This document shows positions 1 through 12,330 of a DNA stretch of 64,000 nucleotides, piece by piece. A program made the position numbers and the translations under genes. Location: the NCBI GenBank assembly GCA_028554795.2, contig CM068825.1, forward strand, positions 95,228,951-95,292,950, given 5' to 3'. Position 1 is the first letter of the stretch, and the number at the start of each line of letters is the position of its first letter. This stretch comes from Sinohyriopsis cumingii. Lineage: Eukaryota > Mollusca > Bivalvia > Unionida > Unionidae. The notes below the pieces were generated by a model. That model had not been told where the DNA came from and made no database searches. It was given only the letters and a program-made list of their open reading frames with translations.

Positions 1-556
1 TTACTTCCAACTAGTTTAAATGAGTTATTTCACTTCTGATTTTTTGCTGTTGTATTTTTTGCCATATCAACATGTTTTCCATCAGCCAAGGTTGACTGCA
101 CTGGTCATGTATTGATTGCAGGTCATAAACTAGACTGTTTCCCTGTCCTTGCTTCTATTTTATTATTTACTTACATGTTTGGCAGTGCCTTGCTTTGCTC
201 AACCAAAATATGTCACAGAAGGTTCTTACAATCCAAGATTTTTTTAAACTTAAAATGTTTTAAGTGAAAGTTTAGACTGAATTTTTTAGTTGACAACTTA
301 TTTAAAGGCTTCAAGAGGGTGAAAAGTTCAAAATTATCACTTGCTTACTCTGAGATCTTAGTTGTAAATGTGACAATTTTACTTGCAGAACTGCCATGAC
401 TCCTTAAATTACAATGAGAGATTAAGTGAGAATAATGTTTGATTTTGGGATTTGGAGATTGGACTTGAACTTCTTGTTCAAAAAGTTTAGATAATATAGG
501 AACTTCCCTCCTGTTGCTACCTGCTGCACAGTTAGATCACACTATCTTAACATTAC

Positions 557-681
557 CTCTGATGTTTATCCTGTTAACTGGATTGCTAGGCACATCCTCT
601 CGACTCCGGTAGAAAGCTATGTGTGTATCTTTGAACACACACCAGTATCGTTTGTAGCTTTTCAGTGTGAACTTCTTTGGT
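557..681 (-). CDS. FERMT: Kindlin exon: first half of PH domain
   Basis: A 125-nt exon after a TATTTGCAG acceptor; its first base completes the lysine split by the previous intron. It encodes about 41 residues: PKKFTLKSYKRYWCVFKDT, then IAFYRSREDV, ending NRINIRG at a G/GTAATG donor in phase 1. This is the beta1-beta3 part of the PH domain that kindlins carry inside the F2 lobe and that binds phosphoinositides. The basic residues in the beta1-beta2 loop (KSYKRYW) are retained. The following intron runs off the left end of the window. A longer reading frame that starts upstream in the intron is not coding. Confidence 0.95.
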
Positions 682-1955
682 CTGCAAATATAATGTGAGC
701 TTGGGTTTGAAACTGTGTGAAAGTGTTGAAATAACAGTCTTGGAAGAACATATATTTGGGAACAGGATAGCTGAACTATCCCCCAACCCCCACCCATATC
801 TGTATCATAAAGTGCAATAAGTGTTCCTGATATCACTTACCTTGGTAATTACATCATTTGTCAATTCAGAAAGCCATCTTTTTGCATGCTTTCTGTCAAA
901 TTTGGTCATTATCAGCCCTGCTATTTTTCATTAGTCATGTAAAGATTTTTTAATTAAATTTAACAGTTGCCATATTTGACAGTCGGTATCATCTGATCAA
1001 AGTGTCCTTTATGCCATTTTGAAGTATGTTAAATTTGGTCAGATATGTTGAGTAATTCTTAATAAGTTGTTTAAAGTTTGTCTTATCTTTAGCAAACATG
1101 GTCATATCTGATGGCAAATCAAGATCTTTTGAACATTTTTAAACAACTTCATGCCACGTTGCTTTCTTACAAACCTGGACAAATTCTGTGGAATGGTTCT
1201 TGATAATAAGCCATATAAAGATTTTTGTACCATTTGAAATGCTGGTGCACTGGCATTAATTGAACAAATATGAAGTAGCAAGGATGCTTTCTCCAGATCT
1301 GGTCCAATTTTGTTAAGTAGTTCCTGTGAAGTTGTCATTTGAAGTTTTTCTTTTCTTTTAAAATAAAGCTAGCATAACTGATGGTGGGTCTGACATTATC
1401 TGAAGAAATATTAAGAAGCCTAATGCCAAGATGCTTTCTTCCAAATTCTATCAAATTACGCTGAGCAGTTCTTGATAACAAGCCATTCAAAGATTTTCTG
1501 TTTTAGTAATAATGGCCATATTTGATAGTAGACTGACATGACACTGATGAGGTTTTTCTTTCTTTGTAGTCATGGCAGACATATCTGATGGTAGATCAGC
1601 ATTATCTGAAAGAGTTTCAGTTGATTCCTGTAAAATTTCTTCTAATTCTTTTGAGGTTTCTGAGCAGATGTGGTAAACAATAATTGTGACTGGGCAACAC
1701 AGAACGGATGATGCAAGATGGATGAAGGACTATACTCTAAGCTTGCTTGGTCTTATGGCCAAGTGACCATAGTAAAATTAAACACAAATATAATACTTAA
1801 ATGCAACTGATAATTATAGCATTAATTATGATTATGTAAAGTTTATATTCTCATGGAAATATTATTTAACATAAAAATGTCAACAAAGAAATTTGTCAAA
1901 GTACTGAAAAAGGCCTATAAAACTAATTGTACAAAACGCAGAGAGAGTGATTCAC

Positions 1956-2470
1956 TTAATTCATTAACCCCTGGAGATTTTTGTTATTTTTGACTGAAAT
2001 GCATGTAGGAAACACATTTAGGGGGCTACTTCTAAATACATCGAAATAAATCTGCTTCCAAGATTTTCGTTTAGTCAGATGCCAAGTTGTGTTAGAAATG
2101 TTGTTTTTCGTTGACTATTTTGCTTTCACATGTGCAAAAGGGTAAAACTACTATATCCTACTTTTGCAAACGATTGCCTGTCTGTGTGCAGTTCAGACTG
2201 GTCTGCCTTACATCTGAGGCCAAAAAGTCTAAGATCTGGACACAAAATCTGTTCCCAACAACTGTCGAATTTTTGGTATAAAAAAAAAATTGGGTCTCAA
2301 AAAATATATTTTTCCCTCTGTAATGTGAGTAGAAAGTCCAGATGATCTGGTATCATTGTTTAGCTACATCTAATACCACCCACTTTGGTGTGTCTTAAAT
2401 GAACCTGATGCTTCTGAGTTTGGAGGTAGAGTACTACTTCCTGACACATAAACATGGCACCAGGGGTTAA
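1956..2470. mobile_element. TTAA-flanked MITE ('CCCCTGG' family), complete
   Basis: The ends read TTAACCCCTGGAG at 1964 and CACCAGGGGTTAA at 2458-2470, an inverted terminal repeat with a TTAA at each end, as expected for piggyBac-type target duplication. On the left the inverted repeat may extend outward to a second TTAA (1956). The interior (about 500 bp) has no transposase. Related pieces occur at 18145-18514, 10235-10376 and, sharing only the ends, 44934-45775. Confidence 0.7.
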
Positions 2471-2862
2471 TGAGTCAGGTACTAAAATCAAATTAAAAAA
2501 ATAAAGTAATATGAAAATGTTAGGGGGAAATTGCTTTGAAGATGATGTCCCCACAAGAATATCAATTTGAATTAAATGAGTTTTAGCAACTGAGGCAAGG
2601 TTGTAGTTATGACATCTTACACACTGTCCTATAAAGTTATATATAATTGACTTAAGTTCCTTTTAAATGTCTTCATTGGTTTAATAAAAAGTTATATTTT
2701 GGACAAGGTTACAAATTACTAAATTACATTTTCAATTACTGTGATCTTAATTAATTGTAGGGTTTAATGACATGTCAGAACAATTAGGCTGGAGAAATGG
2801 CTATGGTATATGATGTAAGACACAGACTCATGATGCATACCTGGAAAAGTTTCATGAAAATC

Positions 2863-3077
2863 TACCATATATACTCGCTTTGAGTCCAACTATAAACTAC
2901 ACAGACCCAAATCTTGAGTCACATAATGTGCCTGCAGATCTAGGTCTGTGTAGTTTGTTAGGAGTAATAATCAGTGAACAAACTGTATAGAGCTGATCTG
3001 CTGGGGCATTATGCTATGAAAGATAAGAATATGTTGTTTGCAGTTTGACTTGACTTATAAGCGAGTATATACAGTAT
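2863..3077 (+). mobile_element. Twin-hairpin MITE, copy 1
   Basis: The ends are near-perfect inverted repeats (TACCATATATACTCGCTT on the left, AAGCGAGTATATACAGTAT on the right). Inside are two successive foldbacks: one with arms of the CACAGACCCA/TAGGTCTGTG type around a CAGATC core, and one ending TGTTTGCAG. There is no ORF. This is the copy with the best-preserved termini. Confidence 0.75.
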
Positions 3078-3528
3078 GCTACCATTACAGATTTATCAGT
3101 CAGAAAAGCAAAAATGTTAATTGATGAATGGACCAAGGCATAACATAAGATACCCATCTTAAGACAGGTACATACAAATTTTCATGGACTGACTTCATTA
3201 ATATAAACTTTTTGGATGGGAGGGTGTTTAGAATATCTTTCAGGTGCATAAACAGATCCATACTTTGTAAGGTTTAAAATTATATCTGAAACAAAATAGT
3301 CTGATAAATAATTTTTTTCTTTCTTCCAACAATGAGGTATATATGCATACATGTATGTCTCTGTATGTGCATATGTACAGAATTTATAATTCATATTATG
3401 CACCTATTGTTTATTGGTAAAATATATGAATGAGAATGACAAATGTTATTTCTATCCTGTGTATCATTATACTGTGAACAATATTTATTCTGTTATGTAT
3501 TTAACTATATAACAAAGATGACAAGAAT

Positions 3529-3570
3529 GCTGCTGCTGCTGCTGCTGCTGCGGCTGCTGCTGCTGATGAT
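3529..3570. repeat. CTG/GAT trinucleotide repeat
   Basis: About twelve CTG units with one CGG interruption, followed by three GAT units, lie in a kindlin intron. No exon overlaps it. Confidence 0.95.
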
Positions 3571-3916
3571 GATAATGGTCACTTTGATGTTCGTTTGATC
3601 TATTTTTCATGTTTTGTATACATTTATATCAATGCTCAAGTAATTACAAGAGTTGCTTCCTAAATTTACTATTCTATGTGTATCAGATGTGACCAGTAAC
3701 ATATATTTTGTTTTATCTGTGCTGAAGAATGAATTACACTGATTGAAATTTATTTTAAATAACCCCAACTTTTCATTGCCATCAGCATTCTTTGAGCTGT
3801 TCAATTATGCCTTTCCTTTTCCTTATTTCATTTATGTTATCCATTACTTTCTACTCACAATAAAATTTTCTACTGTATGATGAGGAGGAACTTGTTAATT
3901 TCTTCTTTCCTATCCC

Positions 3917-4155
3917 AAGACTTAAAAATGGTACTAACAGCTGCCTCGCTTGGCACTCAGCATTAAGAGACTAGTGTTAGGACTGGTCGGCCCGGTGTCA
4001 GGATAATATGACTGGGTGGGACATCATGCTACATGTCTGTGGCATGATGCCCCAGTGATAAACATCACTATAAACTGCCACACTGCAGATGTCATAGCGA
4101 TATGACTGAAAAATAGTTAAAGCTATGTTGAAAATCCAAATCACACACACACACT
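3917..4155 (+). mobile_element. SINE-B copy, 5'-truncated
   Basis: It matches the body of the SINE-B family (gcattaagag, gactgggtgggacatcatgc, gatgccccagtg, atatgactgaaaaat) and ends in a (CA)n tail. The tRNA-like head seen at 27947 is missing, a typical reverse-transcription truncation. Confidence 0.8.
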
Positions 4156-4499
4156 TTCCTATCCCTCTGCAAATATATTACTTTTATGGCATGGCAATAA
4201 AATATGTTTAAAGTAAACTGAACACTTCATGTGGTGTGTCAAGGGCAAGATACAGCCTGGCGGAGCCCATCCCTCTCCAGACTGGATGACCACAGCCAAA
4301 ATCCACTGATATGGTGTGGCACACCCTGGCCCTGAGCATGGTTGTTGAGCTCATCTTGGAGCCATTCCACCCTGGCCACTGACTTCATCGAGGAAGACTT
4401 CCGCCCAGTGATGCTGTGTTATCACCACAATATTTTACCCATAACTGGGAGACTCATGGGGGTGAGATCATCTTATTCCGTCCTGTATGGATCCAACAG

Positions 4500-6676
4500 A
4501 CCTGTACCACCGCCAATAGTTATTAATGACAATGTTTCACCTCCACCTGAAAATGATCAAAAAGCCAAACCAACCAAGAATCAGATTTGACCTTGAAAAA
4601 TTGAAAGATCCAAAAGTGGTAAATATACACCTCTGATAACCCTGGATGGCCAAGACACCGACCTCAAGTCCTTAACAATGACATTCAACACAGCTGTGAC
4701 TAGCACAGCTAGCAAGATCATTGGCAAATATCGTCGAACAAAGAAACCTTGGATTATAACAGATGTCCTTGAACTAAGTGACAAAAGAAGAGAATTGACA
4801 AAGGAAAAAAGAGATCATGAAGGAGCTAGAAAATACAGAGAGATAAACAACATTATCAGGAAAAGCATGAAAATGGCAAAGGAATCCTGCATAGAAAGAC
4901 AATGCTGCAAAATCAAAGACAGTTTGATTAGAAATGACAGCATGAAAGATCTCACAACCCATAAACAAGGGAAAACTACAACCATCCAAGACAAATCAGG
5001 AAAATGCCTCACAGAAGATCAAGAGATCCTAAAGTGATGGATAGAATACTGCTCAGAACTGTACAATCATTAGAGCCAAAGAGATCCAGCAGTACCAAAG
5101 TGTCCTCAGGCAGAGGAAATTAATGATGACCCCATTCTTCATGAAGAAGTAGAAATTGCAGTTAGGTAAGTAAAGAAAGGAAAGTCAGCTGGCAATTGAC
5201 AACATACCAGCCGTGCTCATTCAAGCAGGAGAAGAGACAGTCACAGTCCTAACAACAATCTGCAACAATATATGGCAGACAGGAGAATGGCCCAAAAGAT
5301 GGACTCAATCCTTGGTCATTGTGCTCCCCAAGAAATGAAACCTACAGCCAAAACTACAGAACCATCAGTTTTATCAGTCACCTGAGCAAAGTCATGCTGA
5401 AGATAATTCTCAATAGACTAAAACCTCAAGCAGAGAAAATTGTTGCTGAAGAGCAGGCCAACTTCCGAGCAGGAAGGAGAACCACAGAACAAATCTTCAA
5501 TCTCAGTCTCCTTTTCAAGAAATACCTTCAGCATCAGCTGAATCTATTTTACATCTTTACGAGTTCAAAAAGGTTTTTAATAGGGTATGGCATGCGGCCT
5601 TATGGGCAACTATGAGGAAGTACAACATCAGCTCAAAGCTGGTGCAGGTTGTTGAGCACCTCTATAACAAAGCCACCAGTGCTGTCCTCATCAATGGCAG
5701 CAGAGGAGATTGGTTTTGAACAACAACTGGAGTCAGACAGGGATGAATACTGTCACCTACACTCTTCAACATTTTCCTGGAGAGAATCATGGAGGATGCC
5801 TTACATGACCACAGGGGCACTGTCAGCATCGGAGGAAGAACAATCACCAACCATTGCTACGAAGATGATACTGATGGTTTAGCAAGAGATGAAAAAGAAC
5901 TGGTTGACTTGGTTGAACGCCTTGACACAACCTCTACAGCATATGGTATGGAGATTAGCACAGAAAAAACCAAACTGATGACAAACAACACCAAGAGCAT
6001 CAGTGCTGAAATAAAGTCAGTGGACAGAAGCTAGAAAAATCACAAGCTTCAAGTACTTGGGATCAATTATCACAGATAAGGGCTCAAAACCAGAACTACT
6101 TTGCAGAATTGCCCAGACAACAGCAACAATAACAAGGTTGAGACCAATATGGAAAGATACCGACATTGCATTTGGTTCCAAAATAAGGCTGATGCGCTCG
6201 ATTGTCATATCCCTCTTTATTTATGCTTGTGAAACATGGATGCTCACATCAGATCTACAAAGGATTCAAACCTTCGAAATGAGATGCAACTGCAAGATCT
6301 TGGGCATCTCATAACTGACCATGTAACCAATGAAGAAATCCAAAACAGGGTCCAACAAGCCATCAGATCCTACGAAGACCTCTTGACCACTGTAAAAGAA
6401 CATAAACTGAAGTAGTACGGTCATGTCTCAAGATCATCTGGACTGGCAAAAACAATCTTGCAAGGCACAGTGCGAGGGTGCAAAAGAAAAGGCAGACAGA
6501 AAAAGAGGTGGGAAGACAACATTAAGGAGTGGACAGGCATGGGATTTGGAGATTCCCAAAGGGCAGCAGAGAACAGGGAAGGATGGAGAGAATTGGTTGT
6601 AAAGTCAACTGTGGTATTCCAATGACCTCTTGGATGATGGTTGTGGTGGTGATGATGACGATGATGATGATGATGG
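4500..6676 (+). pseudogene. Decayed LINE (non-LTR retrotransposon) pol
   Basis: Fragments in several plus frames read through a non-LTR reverse transcriptase of the endonuclease/RT type common in marine invertebrates. They include a basic linker segment (KPWIITDVLELSDKRREL, near 4747), RT finger and palm motifs (NYRTISFISHLSKVMLKIIL near 5354; EEQANFRAGRRTTEQIFNL near 5450), GVRQG near 5729 followed at once by a stop, and the catalytic box as YEDD at 5858-5869 where FADD is expected. The C-terminal region (IRLMRSIVISLFIYACETW; then a zinc-knuckle-like tail) runs to about 6600. A (GAT)n tail closes the element at about 6631-6676, a usual 3' end for such LINEs. At least four frame changes and several stops make it non-functional. 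The endonuclease is missing or unrecognisable, so the left limit is approximate. Confidence 0.88.
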
Positions 6677-6679
6677 AAG

Positions 6680-8540
6680 TAAACACAAGGGTACTGTGTG
6701 CTTAATTTACCAACATTTTTTGTATAAAAACTATTACAACAACAAAAAAAGTCAGCATCAAAATAGTAATGAGGGATTTGTTTAATAAGAAGAATTACAT
6801 GTATATTTTAATACGTTTATGAAAATATTTAATTTACCAGTACCTTTATTTATAGGACTCACTACACTAACTGAGCCAATCAGTTGTACTGACTGTTGCA
6901 ATCACAAAGAAAACCAAAGAAAACCATTCATCTTTTTTCTGATTCTTCTTGGAAAGTAGCTAACCAGTGAAGAATACTACTAGCTTGCAACAGAAAGATG
7001 CATTAAAGCCTAAACAGAAAATAAAATATTAACTGAGTTCATCCTTTTGAATTTGCATAGGATGACAAAGCAAATAATTGTGATTCTGAAAAAGTTATCT
7101 GCTGCAAAATTTTCAGTCATTTCATTCAAATACAACTATTTCCAGAACATGCAACAAAAACTATTCTGATTTTCAGAAAGGCTGTGTCCGAGTTATTGCC
7201 TAACATAAGTAATATAGACTTCGTGCATTTGAACTAATGCCCTTGAATCCATCAAAAATGTAAATAAGAAATTCAAATTGGTGCAGTAATGCCTTATAAA
7301 TTCCTAACCAATGACACTGGAACAGTTAGTAACATGTCAGAAACATATTTGTGTGGTAACATTTACATATTAAAATTTTACTAGAAAAAATGAATTCACA
7401 TTCATACCAATCATATTCCTGTTTTTGAAAACACGTTGTAAAGGTTTTTCAGCAACTCAAAGATTTAGGATATTGGTTTAACTTTGCTCCACTCAAGTGG
7501 ATTTGTATTTGTAAATCACAATTCTGACTGAATATTTCTGTCTTTAAATGAAGCAGGAAATGAAACCTCAAAGTGCCAAATCCGATTCAGTCGTTCAATG
7601 CTGCTGGACTAAATTAGAAAAGGACTTCAAGCATGATTTAGGCATCTGCAAACTCTTCCAATTTCCTGTTCTTTATTACTAATGTTAATGCAGCATTGTT
7701 AATCTGAAACTTATGAACCAGCTTATATTTCATATTAGCCTTTCTCATCACATATGAATTACAGTGTTCCTCCCTCAGTCACACACTTTTAAAAAGTGAT
7801 ATCATCGTTCTAAAAGCTTGGCTTTTCAAAGATTAAAAGGCTAATGCAAATTTGTGTGCATCACAGACATGAAATCTGACAGCTAAATTTTCATCTGTAT
7901 TTTTGGGGTTGCTTAAATGTATCAGTGAATTACCAATGGAATAAAGCTAATAATCCAAACACTTGGTTATTGTGCAAAACATTGCATCAGGTAAAGTCAA
8001 TTCAAACAACAACTCCACTAATAACAATGTCCTGCCATTAGTTCAGGCACGTGTGAGGATATATTGGTAAACCAGCCGTAACATTATTCCTGTTGCTTTC
8101 AAAGAGGTTCTTAATATCATCATGCTCTATTAAAGTTCATTAATAAATATTCTCAACTACTGTGTCATGATACAAATTTTTAAAAAAGTACAAGAAATAA
8201 ATTTATCAAATGTACAGCCCCATTTTTTCAAATTATATGGAAAAACAAGGACAAAAATTCAGATTTTTGACATACAATCATCAAAGACTCAAACTAGTCT
8301 CTGAGTGTTATGGGGGGGTAATTCACTTTAAATCACTGAGTTTGTATAAAAAATGTGCAACACCACTGATTGTTTCAAAACATAAATATGAAAGACTGAA
8401 AATTTGAATTTAAATGTTCCTCTGCTATGAAAAAAGGGAGGATAAAATGGATAAATTAAACTTTTACCCCCCAAAATTTAACAAAACAACAAAATCTGTA
8501 AAATGTGTTTGATCATTGGTAAGTAGCAGAATTGACCTAC
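6680..8540. other. Intron sequence, nothing recognised
   Basis: AT-rich intronic DNA between the LINE tail and the kindlin linker exon. I see no coding similarity, RNA gene or clear repeat in it. Confidence 0.6.
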
Positions 8541-8725
8541 TTGAAGAATTTGACGTAGTCGCTGAGTTCAGGTACATGAGTTATGTCCCCTGATGATGAC
8601 AGTGTAGAGCCCTCCAGGGATTCTTGTAGATCTTGCAGTGCTGTATCAATTTCGTCTTCCTCTGTAGCAGCATGGTCCATTGTGTCACTTCCCTGTGGTT
8701 GACCTGCCTGAAGCTGAATCTGGAC
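8541..8725 (-). CDS. FERMT: Kindlin exon: F2-to-PH linker
   Basis: A 185-nt exon starting in phase 0 after a T-rich tract ending TAAG and leaving two bases (AA) of a lysine codon before a GTAGGT donor. It encodes about 61 residues. The N-terminal part (VQIQLQAGQPQGSD) is diverged from vertebrate kindlins. It is followed by the conserved acidic pattern DEIDTALQDLQESLEG, then GDITHVPELSDYVKFF leading into the PH domain. Position by position it aligns with the vertebrate linker without an obvious gap, so no micro-exon needs to be invoked between this exon and the AALQ exon. The low conservation of the first 20 residues makes the acceptor a little less certain than the donor. Confidence 0.92.
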
Positions 8726-9049
8726 CTTAAAAATGAAAGAAAAGTGTCAACACTGGAAGTGAATTGTACTTAAAAGTTGTAATTCACATTATCAAACAAA
8801 AATTAAATCATCAACCTGATTATATTATGAGAAAATAATCTTTTTTGGCACCTCTATGGTCTGTACTGCTGTAATAAAGTATTAATGGGACACAGCTTGC
8901 CCATGTGAGAAAGTAATATGGAATACACCTTCCTCACATGATGACATGATTATATGCAATGTTTGTCATTTTTAATGTTGGTAAGACACATTGTTCCAGA
9001 AAATAAACAAGAATGTATGTTCATAGTGAATTCTTTGTTGTAACCTAAT

Positions 9050-10200
9050 CTTTCTATGCTCTATCCAATGACACCCCCAAAAATGTTTTCTATGACTATA
9101 TCATACCAATCTTAAGACTATTTCTATGGCTACACCAATTGTACAACTCTAAAGCTACACCATACTGATCTAACCACTTTTTCTTTGTCTACATTCTGCA
9201 AATCTTACCACTCTTTCTATGGCTATTACCAACCAATCTTGCCACTCTTTCTATGGCTATACCAACCAGTCTTGCCACACTTTCTATGGCTATACCAACC
9301 AATCTTACCACTCTTTCTATGGCTACACCAATCAATCTTACCACTCTTTCTATGGCTATACCAACCAATCTTACCACTCTTTTTATGGCTATACCATCCA
9401 ATCTTGCCACCCTTTCTATGGCTATACCAACCAATCTTGCCACCCTTTCTATGGCTGTACCAACCAATCTTACCACTCTTTATATGGCTATACCAACCAA
9501 TCTTGCCACTCTTTCTATGGCTATACCAACCAATCTTGCCACTCTTTCTATGGCTATACCAACCAATCTTGCCACTCTTTCTATGGCTATACCAACCAAT
9601 CTTGCCACTCTTTCTATGGCTATACCAACCAATCTTACCACTCTTTGTATGGCTGTACCAACCAATCTTACCACTCTTTATATGGCTATACCAACCAATC
9701 TTGCCACTCTTTCTATGACTGTACCAACCAATCTTGCCACTCTTTCTATGGATATACCAACCAATCTTGCCACTCTTTCTATGGCTATACCAACCAATCT
9801 TGCCATTCTTTGTATGGCTGTACCAACCAATCTTGCCACTCTTTTTATGGCTGTACCAACCAATCTTGCCACTCTTTCTATGGCTATACCAACCAATCTT
9901 GCCACTCTTTCTATGGCTATACCAACCAATCTTGCCAATCTTTTTATGGCTGAAAAATATCGAACTTAGCATTCTTTCTATGGCTACATTATAATGATTA
10001 TTCCACCATTTCAATGGTTACCTCTAACTGATCTCACCAAGCTTTCCAATCGCTCCAGTCTTTCTATGCTTCATCATCCTGATGTTACCACTCTTTCTAC
10101 TGCTATACCATACTGATCTTACCACTGTTTCTATAATTACACCATGGCTACACCATACCAATTCTACTGATCTTTCTACAGCTACACCATCTTGATCAGA
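9050..10200. repeat. 33-bp minisatellite with decayed flanks
   Basis: The core (about 9209-9955) is some 22 tandem copies of a 33-bp unit of the form CTATGGCTATACCAACCAAT followed by CTTGCCACTCTTT. Central units are nearly identical. Units toward 9050 and 10200 are increasingly diverged, the gradient expected from ongoing unequal exchange in the middle. Because 33 is divisible by three and the unit lacks stops in several frames, it creates long overlapping ORFs on both strands that are not genes. Confidence 0.97.
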
Positions 10201-10234
10201 CAACTCCTGTTACAGCTACCACACACAACCCTCC

Positions 10235-10376
10235 TGCACAAGTGCAAGTGAAATAGCCAATCCCAAACAACGTATTCAGATGTATCCGACGATAACCTAA
10301 AACATGTATTTCCTACACCCACCCACCCCATTTTCAGGCGAAAATTATAAAAATCTCCAGCTGTTCACGAGTTAAT
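10235..10376. mobile_element. Fragment of the 'CCCCTGG' TTAA MITE
   Basis: It shares with 18340-18514 the strings gtgaaatagccaat, ttcaggcgaaaa and the terminal region before gttaatg. Only one end is recognisable. Confidence 0.5.
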
Positions 10377-10824
10377 GCACTGGCAGATTAGAGTCTATAA
10401 TGTTGGTTCTACTAATTACTCATAACTTACTGCACAGAGGCAGATCTTCTGGTACATGGATCCATCTTGCATGCAAGTATATGTTATGTAATAGTTAAGT
10501 TACATGTATAATGTACTTAATAATAAGGCGATCTCACATTAAGGTGATATACTCTATAGCTCCCATGTTCAGCATTATAACAAGGCAGTACTGTATTACT
10601 GAACTGTCACTTTAATTTGACCTTCACACTGATGGCAATCTAAACTGCATATCATTTCCCAGATCTGCAATTCATACAATATTTGCCTACAGTTCTGCTG
10701 AAACTCATTTTTCTGAAATCGCGGTGCCATACAAGCAAAAGTTTTCAAGTCTGCTAAAATATTTTCAAGATAAAAGTTCCCAAGCTAAAAATTTCATGCA
10801 AGTATCAATTACAGACATCCTTCT

Positions 10825-11103
10825 CCATGTGTTGAGGGGCCCCGAGTGGCCGAGTGGTCTAAAGCGCTCACCGTTCCGGATCATTGCCATCTCACCTCTG
10901 TCTGCGTGGGTTCGAGTCCAAGGCTCGGCTAGCATGGGTACGTGGGAAAGCCTGCCAGTAGCTTCTCGTGGGTCGGTGGTTCTTCCCTGAGTTTTCCAGG
11001 GTTCTTCCTCCACCATTTATACTGGCCGCCATGTATAGCCTATCTTGTGCTGAAAAATGGCGTTAAACCCAACAACAACAACAACAACAACCATGTGTTG
11101 AGG
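10825..11103 (+). mobile_element. SINE-A copy 1 with target-site duplication
   Basis: A 253-bp SINE (10838-11090) is flanked by the perfect 13-bp direct repeat CCATGTGTTGAGG (10825-10837 and 11091-11103). The head is tRNA-derived, with an A box TGGCCGAGTGG at 10847-10857 and a B box GGTTCGAGTCC at 10909-10919, spaced as in a Leu/Ser-type tRNA gene. The body ends atggcgttaaaccc, then an (AAC)n tail. This is the best-preserved copy of its family here. Similar 3' ends are widespread in molluscs, which supports the taxonomic guess. Confidence 0.95.
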
Positions 11104-11275
11104 TTACCTGACTATATTAGGTTGGACGAATGTAATGAAAACATTTTGCAGTGCAATAACAAACAAGACTATACATATATTCTTACCTATCCTTTATCTA
11201 TAAATGTTGGAATGAAGTTACCTCTTCAAAGATGAAAGTAACAGAAAATTTGATCTTCCCATTCATTCTACTTCA

Positions 11276-11482
11276 CGTATTTACTTATAAGTCGGGTCAA
11301 ACTGCAAAACCCAGATCTACTGTTGCATACTCTGCTGGCAGATCTGGGTCTATGCAGTTTCTTAGGCATAATCAGCAGAACAAACAACACAGACAAAGAT
11401 CTGCTAGCACATTATGCAATGGCAGATCTGGGTCTATGTTTTTTGCAGTTGAATCCAATTAAGAAGCAAGTACGGATGGTAT
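11276..11482 (+). mobile_element. Twin-hairpin MITE, copy 2
   Basis: Two foldbacks in tandem: AACTGCAAAACCCAGATCT pairs with AGATCTGGGTCTATGCAGTT, then ACAGACAAAGATCTGC pairs with GCAGATCTGGGTCTATGT. Outer ends include acttataagtcgggtcaaac on the left. There is no ORF beyond chance. Confidence 0.85.
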
Positions 11483-12330
11483 GCTGAATAATTAGTAACC
11501 TGGAAACAAAATAGAGGTCCATAGTCATTATATACCAGGAAAATAAATGCCAAACAAGTCATATTTTTACACAAAAATCACAGTGTACGCAAACAACTTT
11601 TCTCGTGTTACTCAACTCAAACTTTAAAAAAAACAACTGCTCTTTGAAAACTTTACATAATCTGGCATTACAACAAAAAGCAAGTGTTGAACAATTAAAG
11701 GCATTTCTTTATTTCAAGATGGTTGTATAAACAAAGCATGTAATTATTATAAAATAATCCTTTATTCAATGTCTTAACAATATCGTTTTTGGTTAATAAT
11801 GATTTCAAAATAATAAATGTTCTTACCATGACATAAATGGATGGATGGGGATGAATATATATGTGTATAGGATCTAATAGCACATCAGCACAATCCTGGC
11901 TGACTGACAGCAAGAGCTTTAAATCGTCGACAGATATAATCTCGATATGTCTTCCAAACTAAATAAATATTCAGCTACGCATTGAGACTGTTACATGTAA
12001 TTTGTGTTCACTATGGTTTTGTAACCTTGAAAGCAGAAATAAAACTTTTCTATTTTAGCTATATGTATCAAAAATGCACACGTACATTTTGTACAATCTC
12101 AAGAGATCAAACATGCCACACAAAATTAAAGCATCGTTTGAATGATTTGCTAAGTAATAACATAAATTTTTCTTATGGTTATAACCCAATGTCAACTAAA
12201 ACTATTGATAACTTCAGAAAATGTTTTTGGTGCATAGCTTCTATAAATTTAATTGTATATGGACAGAATGTGTGAAATATATGTATCTGCTTTACATGAA
12301 CTTTTGCCTGTTCATCCCTTTCTTTTGCTT

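Noticed and set aside
4215-4500. LINE endonuclease domain upstream of the RT
   Set aside because: The reading is broken and I saw none of the expected endonuclease motifs, so the LINE was started near 4500.
9209-9955. CRISPR-like regular repeats
   Set aside because: The repeats are directly tandem without unique spacers and the DNA is animal. It is a minisatellite.
9185-10014. Long ORFs (up to about 260 codons) on both strands over the 33-bp array
   Set aside because: They arise from a stop-free tandem repeat whose period is a multiple of three. There is no protein similarity, and frames on opposite strands cannot all be coding.
10838-10930. tRNA gene (also at 22371, 25781, 53348, 61200)
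   Set aside because: A and B boxes are present but the sequence continues as a SINE body with a tail and target duplications, and it cannot fold as a complete tRNA. These are SINE heads.
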